DNA of 64,000 nucleotides from Pectobacterium aquaticum (GTDB taxonomy: Bacteria > Pseudomonadota > Gammaproteobacteria > Enterobacterales > Enterobacteriaceae), in the NCBI RefSeq assembly GCF_003382565.3, contig NZ_CP086253.1:3658001-3722000 (forward strand), read 5' to 3'. Below the pieces are notes generated by a model, which made no database searches, had not been told where the DNA came from, and worked only from the letters and a program-made list of their open reading frames with translations. The position numbers and the translations under genes are program-made. Below are positions 44,203 through 53,210 of the stretch, one piece after another (position 1 is the stretch's first letter; each line of letters starts with the position of its first letter).

Positions 44203-44232
44203 AGTGTACGGAGGGTATGAAAACCTTGTCAA
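44203..44232 (-). promoter_or_regulatory. mra promoter of the dcw cluster
   Basis: On the minus strand TTGACA (44227-44232), an 18-base spacer and TACACT (44203-44208). The near-consensus boxes and their location just before the MraZ repeats identify the main promoter of the cluster. Confidence 0.8.
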
Positions 44233-45028
44233 GCCAGAGCGGACGCGCTTTGGGATTATTCCTGAATGAATTGGGGCCGTCATAGAGGTAAAAGGAATAA
44301 GGAGTCAGAATTAACAAAGATTAACATCATGATAATTTGAGGAAAATCCATAGCAGAACGGGAATATTGCAAACATATAGCCACCAACTCCGGTATATCG
44401 ATTATTTTTATTGTCACAAGCTGATACCAAAGACAGCCGTTTTCAGAATAGTCTTACCAAGCCAAACACCCTGAATACCAAGGCTTATACAAACCTGCAG
44501 CATCATACCGTAGCTGTTAACATCTACTCAATGTTACATTTTTAACATCAACACCACCGATTCTTCATTAATCAGCCGATTTACGTTGATGGATGCCCTA
44601 CTGACGCATGCGGCTTCCTGAAAAGAAAAGTAGGTTCAGGAAACGCGCCGAATAAATTGAGCGTCCCCATATCCAAAGACGCATTAAAAATGGGGCAACA
44701 CAAGCAACCCTGTTTTATCGGTCATCGACTCACTTCCTTTAATGCTTTAATGCAATTCCTTCCCTCGCAGAAAGGCCTTCCCCCAAAAAATCATAACGAT
44801 TTGTTTTTAAAAAACTTTAAATCCCTTGTCGCGATAAAAAAACGGGAAAGTTACCGAGCAGACATAAAGTAGCGGGAAAGTATAAAAAACACTCACAAAT
44901 AAATATTTTTACCTAGTACAAAGCCAATCATTCAGTGATGTACACTATACAAATAAAATAATGCATGACAAAAAACCACATAAATCCATTACACCAGTTT
45001 ATCCGCCCTAAGAATGGAGCAACCAGGA
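44233..45028. other. Intergenic region between the mra promoter and alaE
   Basis: About 800 mostly AT-rich bases. A 71-codon plus-strand frame at 44657-44872 has no family features, no convincing SD and a Lys-rich composition, so it is not called. The alaE promoter must lie toward the right end, where AT-rich tracts occur around 44890-44960. No Cra site or other operator was recognised. Confidence 0.6.
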
Positions 45029-45466
45029 ATGTTTTCCCCGACGTCACGATTGCGAAGTGCCACCGCCGATACCTTTGCACTCGTTGTCTATTGTTTTATC
45101 ACTGGCATGGCGATAGAAATCATGCTTTCCGATATGAGCGTCGAGCAATCGCTGTCTTCACGCTTGTTATCTATCCCCGTCAATATTGCTATTGCCTGGC
45201 CGTATGGGCTTTACCGCGATCGCGTGTTGAATATGGCCAGACGTCACGGCGGTGAGCATTTCCTAGTGCGCAGCGTCGCCGATCTGTTTGCCTATGTCAG
45301 CTTCCAATCCCCAGTTTACGCCATTATTCTCTGGTCTATCGGAGCGAATTCTGCACAAATCCTGACCGCTGTTACCAGTAATTTGGTGGTGTCGATGGTG
45401 ACGGGCGTGATATATGGCTACTTTCTGGAATATTGCCGTCGGCTATTCCGGGTCGCATTGCCATAA
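45029..45466 (+). CDS. alaE: L-alanine exporter
   Basis: A 145-residue inner-membrane protein matching E. coli AlaE: FSPTSRLRSATADTFALVVYC at the start, IPVNIAIAWPYGLYRD, LADLFAY-type VADLFAYVSFQSPVYAIIL, SNLVVSMVTGVIYGYFLEYCRRLFRV. Four membrane segments are visible. AlaE exports L-Ala under proton motive force, and in E. coli is induced by alanine through Lrp. The ATG at 45029 was preferred over 45014 because GGAG lies nine bases upstream and it fits the family start. In E. coli alaE lies elsewhere; here it sits between the dcw cluster and cra. Confidence 0.93.
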   Translation: MFSPTSRLRSATADTFALVVYCFITGMAIEIMLSDMSVEQSLSSRLLSIPVNIAIAWPYGLYRDRVLNMARRHGGEHFLVRSVADLFAYVSFQSPVYAIILWSIGANSAQILTAVTSNLVVSMVTGVIYGYFLEYCRRLFRVALP

Positions 45467-45467
45467 A

Positions 45468-45503
45468 AGCGAATTGAGATTAAGTAGCGAATTGACATTG
45501 AGT
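45468..45503. repeat. 18-bp tandem duplication after alaE
   Basis: AGCGAATTGAGATTAAGT (45468-45485) is followed by AGCGAATTGACATTGAGT (45486-45503), with two mismatches. It begins just after the alaE stop. Confidence 0.8.
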
Positions 45504-45512
45504 AAAGAAGAA

Positions 45513-45533
45513 GCGCCATAGTGACTATGGCGC
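45513..45533. terminator. Hairpin between convergent alaE and cra
   Basis: Perfect nine-base arms GCGCCATAG / CTATGGCGC with a three-base loop between two convergent stops. There is no strong T run on either side, so termination strength is uncertain. Confidence 0.6.
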
Positions 45534-45551
45534 AGAAATGCAGACAGAGAA

Positions 45552-46556
45552 TTACGCGCGGCTCAGTGAACCACGACGGTAGAGATTACGTCGAATACGA
45601 TTCAAACCAGGCTTCGGCCTTTTCGGTTCATCCAGACTGGCCAACACCAGCTCCAGTACGCGTTCCGCGACTTCACGATGGCGCTGAGCGACAGACAAGA
45701 CTGGGCACTCTAGATAATCCAACAGCTCATTGTCCCCAAAGGTCGCGATAGCCAGATTATTCGGCAAACGCCCGTTGATCCTCAGGTTAACATCCATCAC
45801 TCCCTGCAATAGCGGGAATGAGGTCGTGAATAAGGCTTCGGGCATAGGATTATCTTTCAAATAATCCATAAACGCAGCAGCGGAAGCCACACGTTCATAA
45901 CTATTGGAATAAAGGTAATTCACTTCGCGCGGATCGCCCGCCCACGCCTGACGGAACCCCTGCTCACGTAGGAAACTGACGGAAAGCTCAGGCAAGGCAC
46001 CAAGATAAAGTACCGATTTAGCAGGCATTTTTCTTAATTCTTGTGCCAGCATTTCAGCATCTTCAAGATCGGCCCCCACCACGCTGGTGAAGTGCTCACG
46101 ATCTAACGCCCTGTCTAACGCAATAATCGGCAGACTGCCGTTTATCCAACGTTGATAAAACGGGTGTTCCGGCGGTAATGCGGTAGAAACAATAATCGCA
46201 TCAACCTGGCGCTGCAACAGGTGCTCAATACACCGCATCTCGTTGTCAGGCTGATCTTCTGAACACGCAATTAATAGCTGATATCCGCGCTGTCTGGCCT
46301 GACGCTCCAGATAATTAGCGATGCGTGTATAACTGGTATTTTCCAAATCGGGAATAACCAAACCAATTGAACGCGTGCGCCCGGCACGTAATCCAGCCGC
46401 GACGGCGTTGGGATGATAGTTGTGCTCCCTGACGACAGCCATGACTTTCTCAACGGTTTTATCGCTGACGCGATATTGTTTTGCTTTCCCGTTAATGACA
46501 TAGCTGGCTGTCGTGCGTGAAACACCCGCAAGACGCGCGATTTCATCCAGTTTCAC
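45552..46556 (-). CDS. cra: Catabolite repressor/activator Cra (FruR)
   Basis: A LacI/GalR regulator of carbon flow, displaced from DNA by fructose 1-phosphate. It activates gluconeogenic and represses glycolytic genes. It has 334 residues. The N-terminal helix-turn-helix and hinge read MKLDEIARLAGVSRTTASYVINGKA, then YRVSDKTVEKVMAVV and HPNAVAAGLRAGRTRSIGLV. The periplasmic-binding-like effector domain follows. The position between ilvH and mraZ is as in E. coli, apart from alaE. Confidence 0.96.
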   Translation of the reverse strand: MKLDEIARLAGVSRTTASYVINGKAKQYRVSDKTVEKVMAVVREHNYHPNAVAAGLRAGRTRSIGLVIPDLENTSYTRIANYLERQARQRGYQLLIACSEDQPDNEMRCIEHLLQRQVDAIIVSTALPPEHPFYQRWINGSLPIIALDRALDREHFTSVVGADLEDAEMLAQELRKMPAKSVLYLGALPELSVSFLREQGFRQAWAGDPREVNYLYSNSYERVASAAAFMDYLKDNPMPEALFTTSFPLLQGVMDVNLRINGRLPNNLAIATFGDNELLDYLECPVLSVAQRHREVAERVLELVLASLDEPKRPKPGLNRIRRNLYRRGSLSRA

Positions 46557-46764
46557 GGTAACCCCTTAGTAGGCCGGAAAATAAGTAGGCCGGCTCAATA
46601 AATAGTGTGATGACCATAAAATCATCATGGATATGGCGTAGATCTAACAGCAGAAGCTTTTGTACGGCAACTGCTTTTATCACGTTACTGACATATTTCA
46701 AGCTGCCATACCAATAATGGATGTCTTTTAAGCTGAATATATTGTGTCTATATAAGATAAGGGA

Positions 46765-46795
46765 AATAAAAAGGCCCGATACTATTATCGGGCCT
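46765..46795 (-). terminator. Rho-independent terminator downstream of ilvIH
   Basis: Ten-base arms AGGCCCGATA / TATCGGGCCT with a four-base loop and a T-rich tail on the minus strand, 28 bases after the ilvH stop. Confidence 0.88.
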
Positions 46796-46823
46796 CTTAA
46801 AAGAAAAAGCAGCGAAAAGTCGA

Positions 46824-47315
46824 TTAACGCATGATTTTATCGCCGCGCGATACGCCGACGATACCAGAGCGTGCCACTTCAACAATTTCAGACACTTCCC
46901 GTACGGCGCTGAGGAATGCGTCCAGTTTATCGCTGGTGCCAGCAAGCTGTACGGTATAAAGCGAGGCGGTGACATCCACGATCTGACCGCGGAAAATATC
47001 GGCGCAGCGTTTCACTTCTTCACGGCCATAGCCTGTAGCCTGTAGCTTCACCAGCATGATCTCACGCTCAACATGCGCGCCCTGCCCCAGTTCGCTAACG
47101 CGCAGGACATCCACCAGCTTGTGCAGTTGCTTTTCGATCTGCTCCAGCACTTTCTCATCGCCTACTGTCTGAATAGTCATACGAGATAGCGTTGGGTCTT
47201 CGGTGGGTGCCACCGTCAGACTTTCGATGTTGTAGCCACGCTGTGAAAACAGGCCGACGACACGTGACAAGGCACCTGATTCATTCTCAAGTAATACTGA
47301 TAAAATCCGCCGCAT
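46824..47315 (-). CDS. ilvH: Acetolactate synthase III regulatory subunit
   Basis: The small subunit of acetohydroxyacid synthase III, giving valine feedback inhibition and raising activity of IlvI. It has 163 residues from ATG 47315, exactly the E. coli length. The N-terminal ACT domain reads RRILSVLLENESGALSRVVG, followed by RGYNIESLTVAPTEDPTLSRM, and the C-terminal domain ends VSRGDKIMR. A longer frame to 47345 runs into ilvI and lacks support. It lies two bases after the ilvI stop. Confidence 0.97.
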   Translation of the reverse strand: MRRILSVLLENESGALSRVVGLFSQRGYNIESLTVAPTEDPTLSRMTIQTVGDEKVLEQIEKQLHKLVDVLRVSELGQGAHVEREIMLVKLQATGYGREEVKRCADIFRGQIVDVTASLYTVQLAGTSDKLDAFLSAVREVSEIVEVARSGIVGVSRGDKIMR

Positions 47316-47317
47316 GA

Positions 47318-49036
47318 TCAGGTCCTCTCCGTTTTGCTCAACCACATTTCATCCATCGCCCCGCCGCGAATCTGCATGGGGTAAACATGCTCGCTGCTGT
47401 CGATGTTGATATCAACAAACACCAGACGGTCTTTCTGTGCCAACGCTTGCAACAGCTTGCTTTCCAGTTCGTCCGGCGTATCGATAGAAATCCCGATGTG
47501 ACCGTACGCTTCAGCCAGCTTGACGAAATCTGGTAATGATTCCATATAAGAACTGGAATGGCGGCCAGAGTAAATCATGTCCTGCCACTGCTTCACCATA
47601 CCGAGGAAGCGGTTGTTCAGGTTAATGACCACCACAGGCAGATCATATTGCAGCGCCGTAGAAAGTTCCTGAATATTCATCTGAATACTGCCGTCGCCCG
47701 TTACGCAAATCACCGTTTCTTCCGGCAGCGCAAGCTTGATACCCAACGCCGCAGGCAGGCCAAAGCCCATCGTACCCAGCCCACCGGAGTTCACCCAGCG
47801 GCGCGGTAAATCGAACGGATAATACAGCGCGGCGAACATCTGGTGCTGACCGACGTCCGATGCCACATAGGCTTTGCCTTCGGTCAGCCGATGCAACGTT
47901 TCAATGACCGCCTGCGGTTTAATCTTGTCGCCTTCGGTGCTGTATTTCAGACAGTGACGCCCACGCCACTGTTCGATACCCTGCCACCAGTCACGCAACG
48001 CATCAAACTGCTGCTGTGCGCCATCCTGTGCCAGCAACTCCAGCATCAGGCTTAATACCTGTTTGGCATCGCCAACGATGGGAACATCAGCATTGACCGT
48101 TTTGGAAATCGACGCAGGATCGATATCAATATGCAGTACCGTCGCATTCGGACAGTACTTCGCCAGATTGTTCGTCGTACGGTCGTCGAAGCGCACCCCG
48201 ACGGCGAAAATTACATCGGCGTTATGCATGGCCATATTGGCTTCATACGTCCCGTGCATCCCCAACATGCCGAGGCATTGACGGTGCGTTCCGGGAAAAC
48301 CGCCCAGCCCCATCAGCGAGGTTGTCACTGGCAGGTTAAGTTTTTCCGCCAGCGTCAGCAGTTCTTCGTGGCACTCCGCGTTAATCACGCCACCACCGCT
48401 GTAGATAATCGGCTTTTCTGCTGCCAGCAGCGTTTGCAGCGCACGACGAATCTGCCCTTTGTGCCCTTGAACCGTCGGGTTATAGGAGCGCATGCTGACA
48501 CTTTCTGGATAAACGTACGGCAGCTTATTCGCCGGATTCATGATGTCTTTCGGCAGATCGACCACCACAGGCCCCGGGCGTCCGGTTGATGCCAGATAGA
48601 ATGCTTTTTTCAGGATCGTCGGGACATCTTCCGCTTTCTTGACCAGAAAACTGTGCTTAACGATAGGCCGGGAAATCCCCACCGTGTCGCATTCCTGAAA
48701 GGAATCGTAGCCAATCAGCGAAGTCGCAACCTGACCGGACAACACCACCATAGGAATGGAGTCCATATAGGCAGTCGCGATACCGGTAATCGCGTTGGTC
48801 GCACCGGGACCGGACGTGACCAGCACGACGCCGACCTCACCCGTCGCACGCGCATAGCCATCCGCCATATGTACCGCACCTTGCTCATGCCGCACCAAAA
48901 TATGCTCGATACCGCCAACCGTATGCAGGGCGTCGTAAATATCCAGCACCGCACCGCCCGGATAACCGAACACATGTTTTACGCCCTGATCGATCAACGA
49001 TCGGACCACCATTTCGGCGCCTGACAACATCTCCAT
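47318..49036 (-). CDS. ilvI: Acetolactate synthase III catalytic subunit
   Basis: The thiamine diphosphate enzyme condensing pyruvate with pyruvate or 2-oxobutyrate at the head of branched-chain amino acid synthesis. It has 572 residues from ATG 49036 (MEMLSGAEMVVRSL), with AGAGG seven bases upstream. The longer frame to 49105 is not needed. The conserved Glu lies in RHEQGAVHMADGYARATG near 48. FGLPAALGIKLALP, VTGDGSIQMNIQELSTA and NLNNRFLGMVKQWQ form the ThDP-Mg motif. It forms an operon with ilvH, which in E. coli is Lrp-activated. Confidence 0.97.
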   Translation of the reverse strand: MEMLSGAEMVVRSLIDQGVKHVFGYPGGAVLDIYDALHTVGGIEHILVRHEQGAVHMADGYARATGEVGVVLVTSGPGATNAITGIATAYMDSIPMVVLSGQVATSLIGYDSFQECDTVGISRPIVKHSFLVKKAEDVPTILKKAFYLASTGRPGPVVVDLPKDIMNPANKLPYVYPESVSMRSYNPTVQGHKGQIRRALQTLLAAEKPIIYSGGGVINAECHEELLTLAEKLNLPVTTSLMGLGGFPGTHRQCLGMLGMHGTYEANMAMHNADVIFAVGVRFDDRTTNNLAKYCPNATVLHIDIDPASISKTVNADVPIVGDAKQVLSLMLELLAQDGAQQQFDALRDWWQGIEQWRGRHCLKYSTEGDKIKPQAVIETLHRLTEGKAYVASDVGQHQMFAALYYPFDLPRRWVNSGGLGTMGFGLPAALGIKLALPEETVICVTGDGSIQMNIQELSTALQYDLPVVVINLNNRFLGMVKQWQDMIYSGRHSSSYMESLPDFVKLAEAYGHIGISIDTPDELESKLLQALAQKDRLVFVDINIDSSEHVYPMQIRGGAMDEMWLSKTERT

Positions 49037-49397
49037 GGGTCTGCCTCTTTTGTTCAGAAAGCGGAATCCGCTTCTGTATTGACCGGGGAAAATCCCCGCG
49101 CTCACGTTGTGTTAATACTGTTAACTTTTAGTACAACAATACGAAATATTACAGGATTGCTAATAACCCATTAACATAACGCCAGATTATGGCGCAGACA
49201 AACGGCAAAAAACCACCGCTCTTAATTGGGACTAGGGGAAATCAAACGTGAGGGAAAAAGGAACTGAGATAAAATACTAACTGGGAACCTTCAGACCTGA
49301 GAGATCGTCCATAAAGGCCACAAATTACAGAGTGAAATATTGAGGCCGAAAATCCACATTTCTTTTCAGGAAACGCGCTTCTCGGCCTACGATATCA
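49037..49397. other. Intergenic region upstream of ilvI
   Basis: 361 bases between ilvI and the acyl-CoA ligase gene, both on the minus strand. It should hold the ilvI promoter: TTGTTG, a 16-base spacer and TATTAA can be read on the minus strand around 49110-49140. AT-rich stretches suit Lrp but no sites were assigned. Near 49343-49390 the arms AGGCCGA / TCGGCCT could form a long-loop hairpin at the end of the ligase gene. No leuO or other gene is present. Confidence 0.5.
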
Positions 49398-51203
49398 TCA
49401 AGACTCTGCGTACATCGCATCAATTTCCAGTTGATAACGCTGGTTAATGATCTTCCTGCGCAGCTTGAGCGTTGGCGTCAGCTCCCCTTCTGCCATCGAA
49501 AACGGCACAGGCAGCAGTGTGAATTTCTTCACCTGCTCAACGCGGGAAAGATCTTTCTGCATCTCCCGCAGACGCCGCTCGAACAGCTCAATAATATGGC
49601 TGTGGCGCAGCAGTTCCAGACGATCGTGGTACTTCAGGTTGATGGAGTGTGCATATTCTTCCAGCGCCTCGAAACAGGGAACAATCAGCGCAGACACGTA
49701 CTTGCGCGTGTCCGCAATAATCGCAACCTGTTCAATGAAGCGATCCTGCCCCAGCGTGCCTTCCAGATGCTGCGGTGCAATATATTTACCGCCCGAAGTT
49801 TTCATCAGATCTTTCAACCGTTCGGTAATAAACAGGTTACCGTTGGTATCCAGTTCCCCCGCATCGCCAGTTTTCAACCAGCCGTCTTCGGTAAAGGTTT
49901 CTGCAGTTTCCTGCGGACGATGGAAATAGCCTCGCATGATAGTTGCGCCGCGTACCTGAATCTCTTTTTCCTCACCAATGCGGACCTCAATTCCCGGCAG
50001 AGGCGTACCAATAGAGCCTAAGCGGAAGCGGCCTTCTTCCCAGCAGGAAACCGTGGCACAGGTTTCGGTCATGCCGTAACCATAGATAATACGAATTCCG
50101 ATCGACCGGAAAAACAGGATGATATTGTCATCAAGTCGCGCGCCCGCAGCTGGCATAAAGCGAATTTCGCCCCCCAGCAGTTGGCGCAGTTTCCCTAACA
50201 CCAGTCGGTCTGCATAGCGATGCATCACGCGGCGGAAAAGACCGCCCTTCTTCTCAGACTGGCTCGCCAGAAAAGCATGTTGCCCCTGCGCAAGAGCCCA
50301 GTTAAATAGACGCTGGCGATACCACGGTGCCTGCGCCACTTTTTCATGGATGGCGCTGTAAACTTTCTCATAAAAACGCGGTACGGCACACATCACGGTA
50401 GGCTTCACCGCCTGCATCGCAGCACGCACCAGATTCGTATCACTGAGGTACACGTTCTGCGCGCCACGGTGCATAATGACAAAGCTCCATGCGCGCTCAA
50501 ATACGTGGGAAAGCGGCAAGAAACAGAGCGATACGTCGTTTTCTGACATATCCAGACGATCGTCATGCAGCTTTAGCTGCATCGCCATGTTGGTGTAATC
50601 CAGCATGACGCCTTTCGGTTCACCCGTCGTGCCAGAGGTATAAATCAGCGTAAACAGATCGTTGAGATCGCGGCTGTCGATGCGCGTTTGCCATTCCTCA
50701 CGCCAGAAATCGTCTACCGCCTGCGCTTCAAACTCGCACAGGGATTGCACAATGTCGCTACCGCGCAGGTTAACGCCCTCATCCATCACGATGATGTTTC
50801 GCAACTGCGGGCACGTATCGCGCAGCGCCAGCAGCGCATCCAACTGTTCCTGACCACCGACGAATATCGTACGGATATCCGCATCATTGATAATGAACGC
50901 CGCCTGCGATGCCGTATTCGTGGCATAGATTGGCACGCTGATCGCACGCAGATGCAGCAGAGCCAGATCGGCAAGCGACCAGTTCATTGAATTATGAGAG
51001 AAAATCGCAACCCGTTCCTGAACATCCAGCCCCAGCGCTAAGAGCGCGCTGGCAATGCGCTGAATGCGCTGCCCGGCCTGTGTCCAGGTGAGTTGCTGTT
51101 CGCCCGCAGGCGTCCACTCGCGCAACGTAATACGGCCTGCGCAGTGATTGATTCGGTCTTGGACCCGGTGCACCACATGGTATGGCTGTAAATGATTATT
51201 CAT
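49398..51203 (-). CDS. Long-chain acyl-CoA synthetase family protein
   Basis: A 601-residue AMP-forming ligase of the FAA1 / long-chain type, distinct from classical E. coli FadD. The adenylation P-loop LIYTSGTTGEPKGVMLDYTN lies near 195-215, LSHVFERAWSF, YGMTETCATVS and GWLKTGDAGELDTNGNLFITERLKDLMKTSGGKYI give the core motifs, and the catalytic Lys is near the C-terminus (TLKLRRKIINQRY). It would activate fatty acids as acyl-CoA, with unknown chain preference. The start at 51203 (MNNHLQPYHVVHRVQDR) is a choice without strong SD; 51260 is possible. It occupies the place of leuO in E. coli. Confidence 0.88.
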   Translation of the reverse strand: MNNHLQPYHVVHRVQDRINHCAGRITLREWTPAGEQQLTWTQAGQRIQRIASALLALGLDVQERVAIFSHNSMNWSLADLALLHLRAISVPIYATNTASQAAFIINDADIRTIFVGGQEQLDALLALRDTCPQLRNIIVMDEGVNLRGSDIVQSLCEFEAQAVDDFWREEWQTRIDSRDLNDLFTLIYTSGTTGEPKGVMLDYTNMAMQLKLHDDRLDMSENDVSLCFLPLSHVFERAWSFVIMHRGAQNVYLSDTNLVRAAMQAVKPTVMCAVPRFYEKVYSAIHEKVAQAPWYRQRLFNWALAQGQHAFLASQSEKKGGLFRRVMHRYADRLVLGKLRQLLGGEIRFMPAAGARLDDNIILFFRSIGIRIIYGYGMTETCATVSCWEEGRFRLGSIGTPLPGIEVRIGEEKEIQVRGATIMRGYFHRPQETAETFTEDGWLKTGDAGELDTNGNLFITERLKDLMKTSGGKYIAPQHLEGTLGQDRFIEQVAIIADTRKYVSALIVPCFEALEEYAHSINLKYHDRLELLRHSHIIELFERRLREMQKDLSRVEQVKKFTLLPVPFSMAEGELTPTLKLRRKIINQRYQLEIDAMYAES

Positions 51204-51429
51204 CTGTAAAGAATTTCTAAGGGGAAGAATTTGACAGCGTTTCAGCGTACAGCTGTACATTATTTGGCGTGCAGTCTACCGTCATTGTTCAAAACCGCAA
51301 CGATCTTTCGTTCATTCGCCGCTGGCTATCGCTGGTTTACTTGACGCACGTCACACCAATCAAACGTTGACATAACCCTGATAATAGAGTACCAATAAAG
51401 GAACACCGAATTTTAGATGACGAGACACC

Positions 51430-51513
51430 ATGTTCAATTTTACCGTCCTACTAGGCCTACTACTAAACGCATCCTTCTTGCGCGGTAGGTTTGTGGGCAG
51501 AGTTCAGAACTAA
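51430..51513 (+). CDS. leuL: leu operon leader peptide
   Basis: A 27-residue peptide with six leucines, four of them in two adjacent runs (LL at 7-8, LLL at 10-12, plus Leu17). Five are CTA, the rare codon also used in E. coli leuL, and one is TTG. Scarce leucyl-tRNA would stall the ribosome and prevent the terminator at 51533 from forming, allowing leuABCD transcription. The layout, the FTVLLGLLLNASFLRGR sequence and the position are as in E. coli. Confidence 0.9.
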   Translation: MFNFTVLLGLLLNASFLRGRFVGRVQN

Positions 51514-51532
51514 GTTTCTCGCCACACGATAC

Positions 51533-51564
51533 AAAAACCCGCGCTGATGCGCGGGTTTTTTTTT
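51533..51564 (+). terminator. leu operon attenuator terminator
   Basis: Arms AAAACCCGCGC / GCGCGGGTTTT with loop TGAT, then a run of T to 51564, between leuL and leuA. It is the intrinsic terminator controlled by leuL translation. Confidence 0.92.
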
Positions 51565-51611
51565 ACTCGCCGAGCGCCAAGTACAAGTAGACACGACAAG
51601 GAACTAAACCG

Positions 51612-53210
51612 ATGAGCGAGCAAGTCATTATTTTCGATACCACATTACGCGATGGTGAACAGGCTTTACAGGCCAGTCTGAGTGTAAAAGAAAAGCTGCA
51701 AATTGCCTTCGCCCTGGAGCGTATGGGCGTTGATGTCATGGAAGTTGGCTTTCCTGTGTCCTCTCCCGGCGACTTTGAATCCGTTCAGACGATTGCCCGC
51801 AACATCAAAAATAGTCGTGTGTGTGGCCTGACCCGTTGTGTTGAGAAAGACATCGATGTCGCCGCAGAAGCGCTGCGTGTCGCAGAAGCGTTCCGTATTC
51901 ACACCTTTATCGCGACCTCACCGATGCACATCGCCACCAAGCTGCGCAGCACGCTGGATGAAGTGATCGAACGCGCCATTTACATGATCAAACGCGCGCG
52001 TAACTACACAGACGACGTTGAATTTTCCTGCGAAGATGCGGGTCGTACGCCAATCCCAGACCTGTGTCGCGTGGTTGAAGCCGCCATCAATGCCGGTGCT
52101 CGCACCATCAATATTCCTGACACCGTCGGCTACACCATGCCGCATGAGTTCGGCAATATCATCGCCTCTCTGTACCAACACGTTCCCAACATCGATAAAG
52201 CCATCATTTCTGTTCACACTCACGACGATCTGGGTCTGGCTGTCGGCAACGCCATGGCAGCCGTGCATGCAGGCGCTCGTCAGGTAGAAGGCACACTGAA
52301 CGGTATCGGCGAACGTGCGGGTAACTGTTCACTGGAAGAAGTCATCATGGCGATCAAAACCCGCCATAACATCCTGAATGTGCACACCAACATCAATCAT
52401 CAGGAAATCTACCGTACCAGCCAGTTGGTCAGCCAGATTTGCAATATGCCCATTCCTGCCAACAAAGCGGTTGTGGGTGCCAACGCCTTCGCCCACTCCT
52501 CTGGTATTCACCAGGATGGTGTGCTGAAGAACCGTGAAAACTACGAAATCATGACGCCGGAATCCATCGGCCTGAAAGAAGTCCAGTTGAACCTGACTTC
52601 CCGTTCTGGTCGCGCGGCAGTGAAACACCGCATGGAAGAGATGGGCTATCAGGACAGCGACTACAATCTGGACGATTTGTACTCTGCCTTCCTGAAACTG
52701 GCGGATAAGAAAGGTCAGGTTTTTGATTACGACCTGGAAGCGCTGGCCTTTATCAACCGTCAGCAGGAAGAGCCTGAGTTCTACCATCTGGATTATTTCA
52801 GCGTTCAGTCCGGCTCCAGCGTGATGGCAACCGCCTCTGTCAAACTGATCTGCGGCGAAGAAACCCAATCAGAAGCCGCGACGGGTAATGGCCCAGTGGA
52901 TGCCGTTTATCAGGCAATCAACCGCATTACGGGTTATCAGGTTTCGCTGGTTAAATACCAACTGACCGCCAAAGGTCAGGGCCGTGATGCGCTGGGTCAG
53001 GTTGATATTGTCGCGGATTATCAAGGGCGTCGTTTCCACGGCGTCGGTCTGGCAACGGATATCGTTGAATCTTCCGCGCAGGCAATGGTAAATGTATTAA
53101 ACAACATCAAACGTGCTCAGCAGGTAGAAAAAGAAATTCAACGTCTGCAGCAGCACAGTAACCAACAACAAAACGATAGCAAACAACAAAACAGTCAGGA
53201 AACAGTGTGA
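51612..53210 (+). CDS. leuA: 2-isopropylmalate synthase
   Basis: Condenses acetyl-CoA with 2-oxoisovalerate, the first committed step of leucine synthesis. It has 532 residues against 523 in E. coli. The HMGL-like barrel begins IIFDTTLRDGEQALQASLS, with metal ligands at Asp14 and in HTHDDLGLAVGN, and catalytic-region sequence NAFAHSSGIHQDGVLK. The C-terminal leucine-sensing domain follows. The extra length is a Gln/Asn/Ser-rich tail, QQHSNQQQNDSKQQNSQETV. The stop overlaps the leuB start (TGATG). Confidence 0.97.
   Translation: MSEQVIIFDTTLRDGEQALQASLSVKEKLQIAFALERMGVDVMEVGFPVSSPGDFESVQTIARNIKNSRVCGLTRCVEKDIDVAAEALRVAEAFRIHTFIATSPMHIATKLRSTLDEVIERAIYMIKRARNYTDDVEFSCEDAGRTPIPDLCRVVEAAINAGARTINIPDTVGYTMPHEFGNIIASLYQHVPNIDKAIISVHTHDDLGLAVGNAMAAVHAGARQVEGTLNGIGERAGNCSLEEVIMAIKTRHNILNVHTNINHQEIYRTSQLVSQICNMPIPANKAVVGANAFAHSSGIHQDGVLKNRENYEIMTPESIGLKEVQLNLTSRSGRAAVKHRMEEMGYQDSDYNLDDLYSAFLKLADKKGQVFDYDLEALAFINRQQEEPEFYHLDYFSVQSGSSVMATASVKLICGEETQSEAATGNGPVDAVYQAINRITGYQVSLVKYQLTAKGQGRDALGQVDIVADYQGRRFHGVGLATDIVESSAQAMVNVLNNIKRAQQVEKEIQRLQQHSNQQQNDSKQQNSQETV

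Noticed and set aside
44657..44872. 71-codon plus-strand frame upstream of alaE
   Set aside because: No domain, poor SD and AT-driven composition in an intergenic region.
51417..51490. Overlapping 23-codon frame starting at ATG 51417
   Set aside because: It is out of frame with leuL and lacks the leucine run. The leuL frame at 51430 fits the attenuator.
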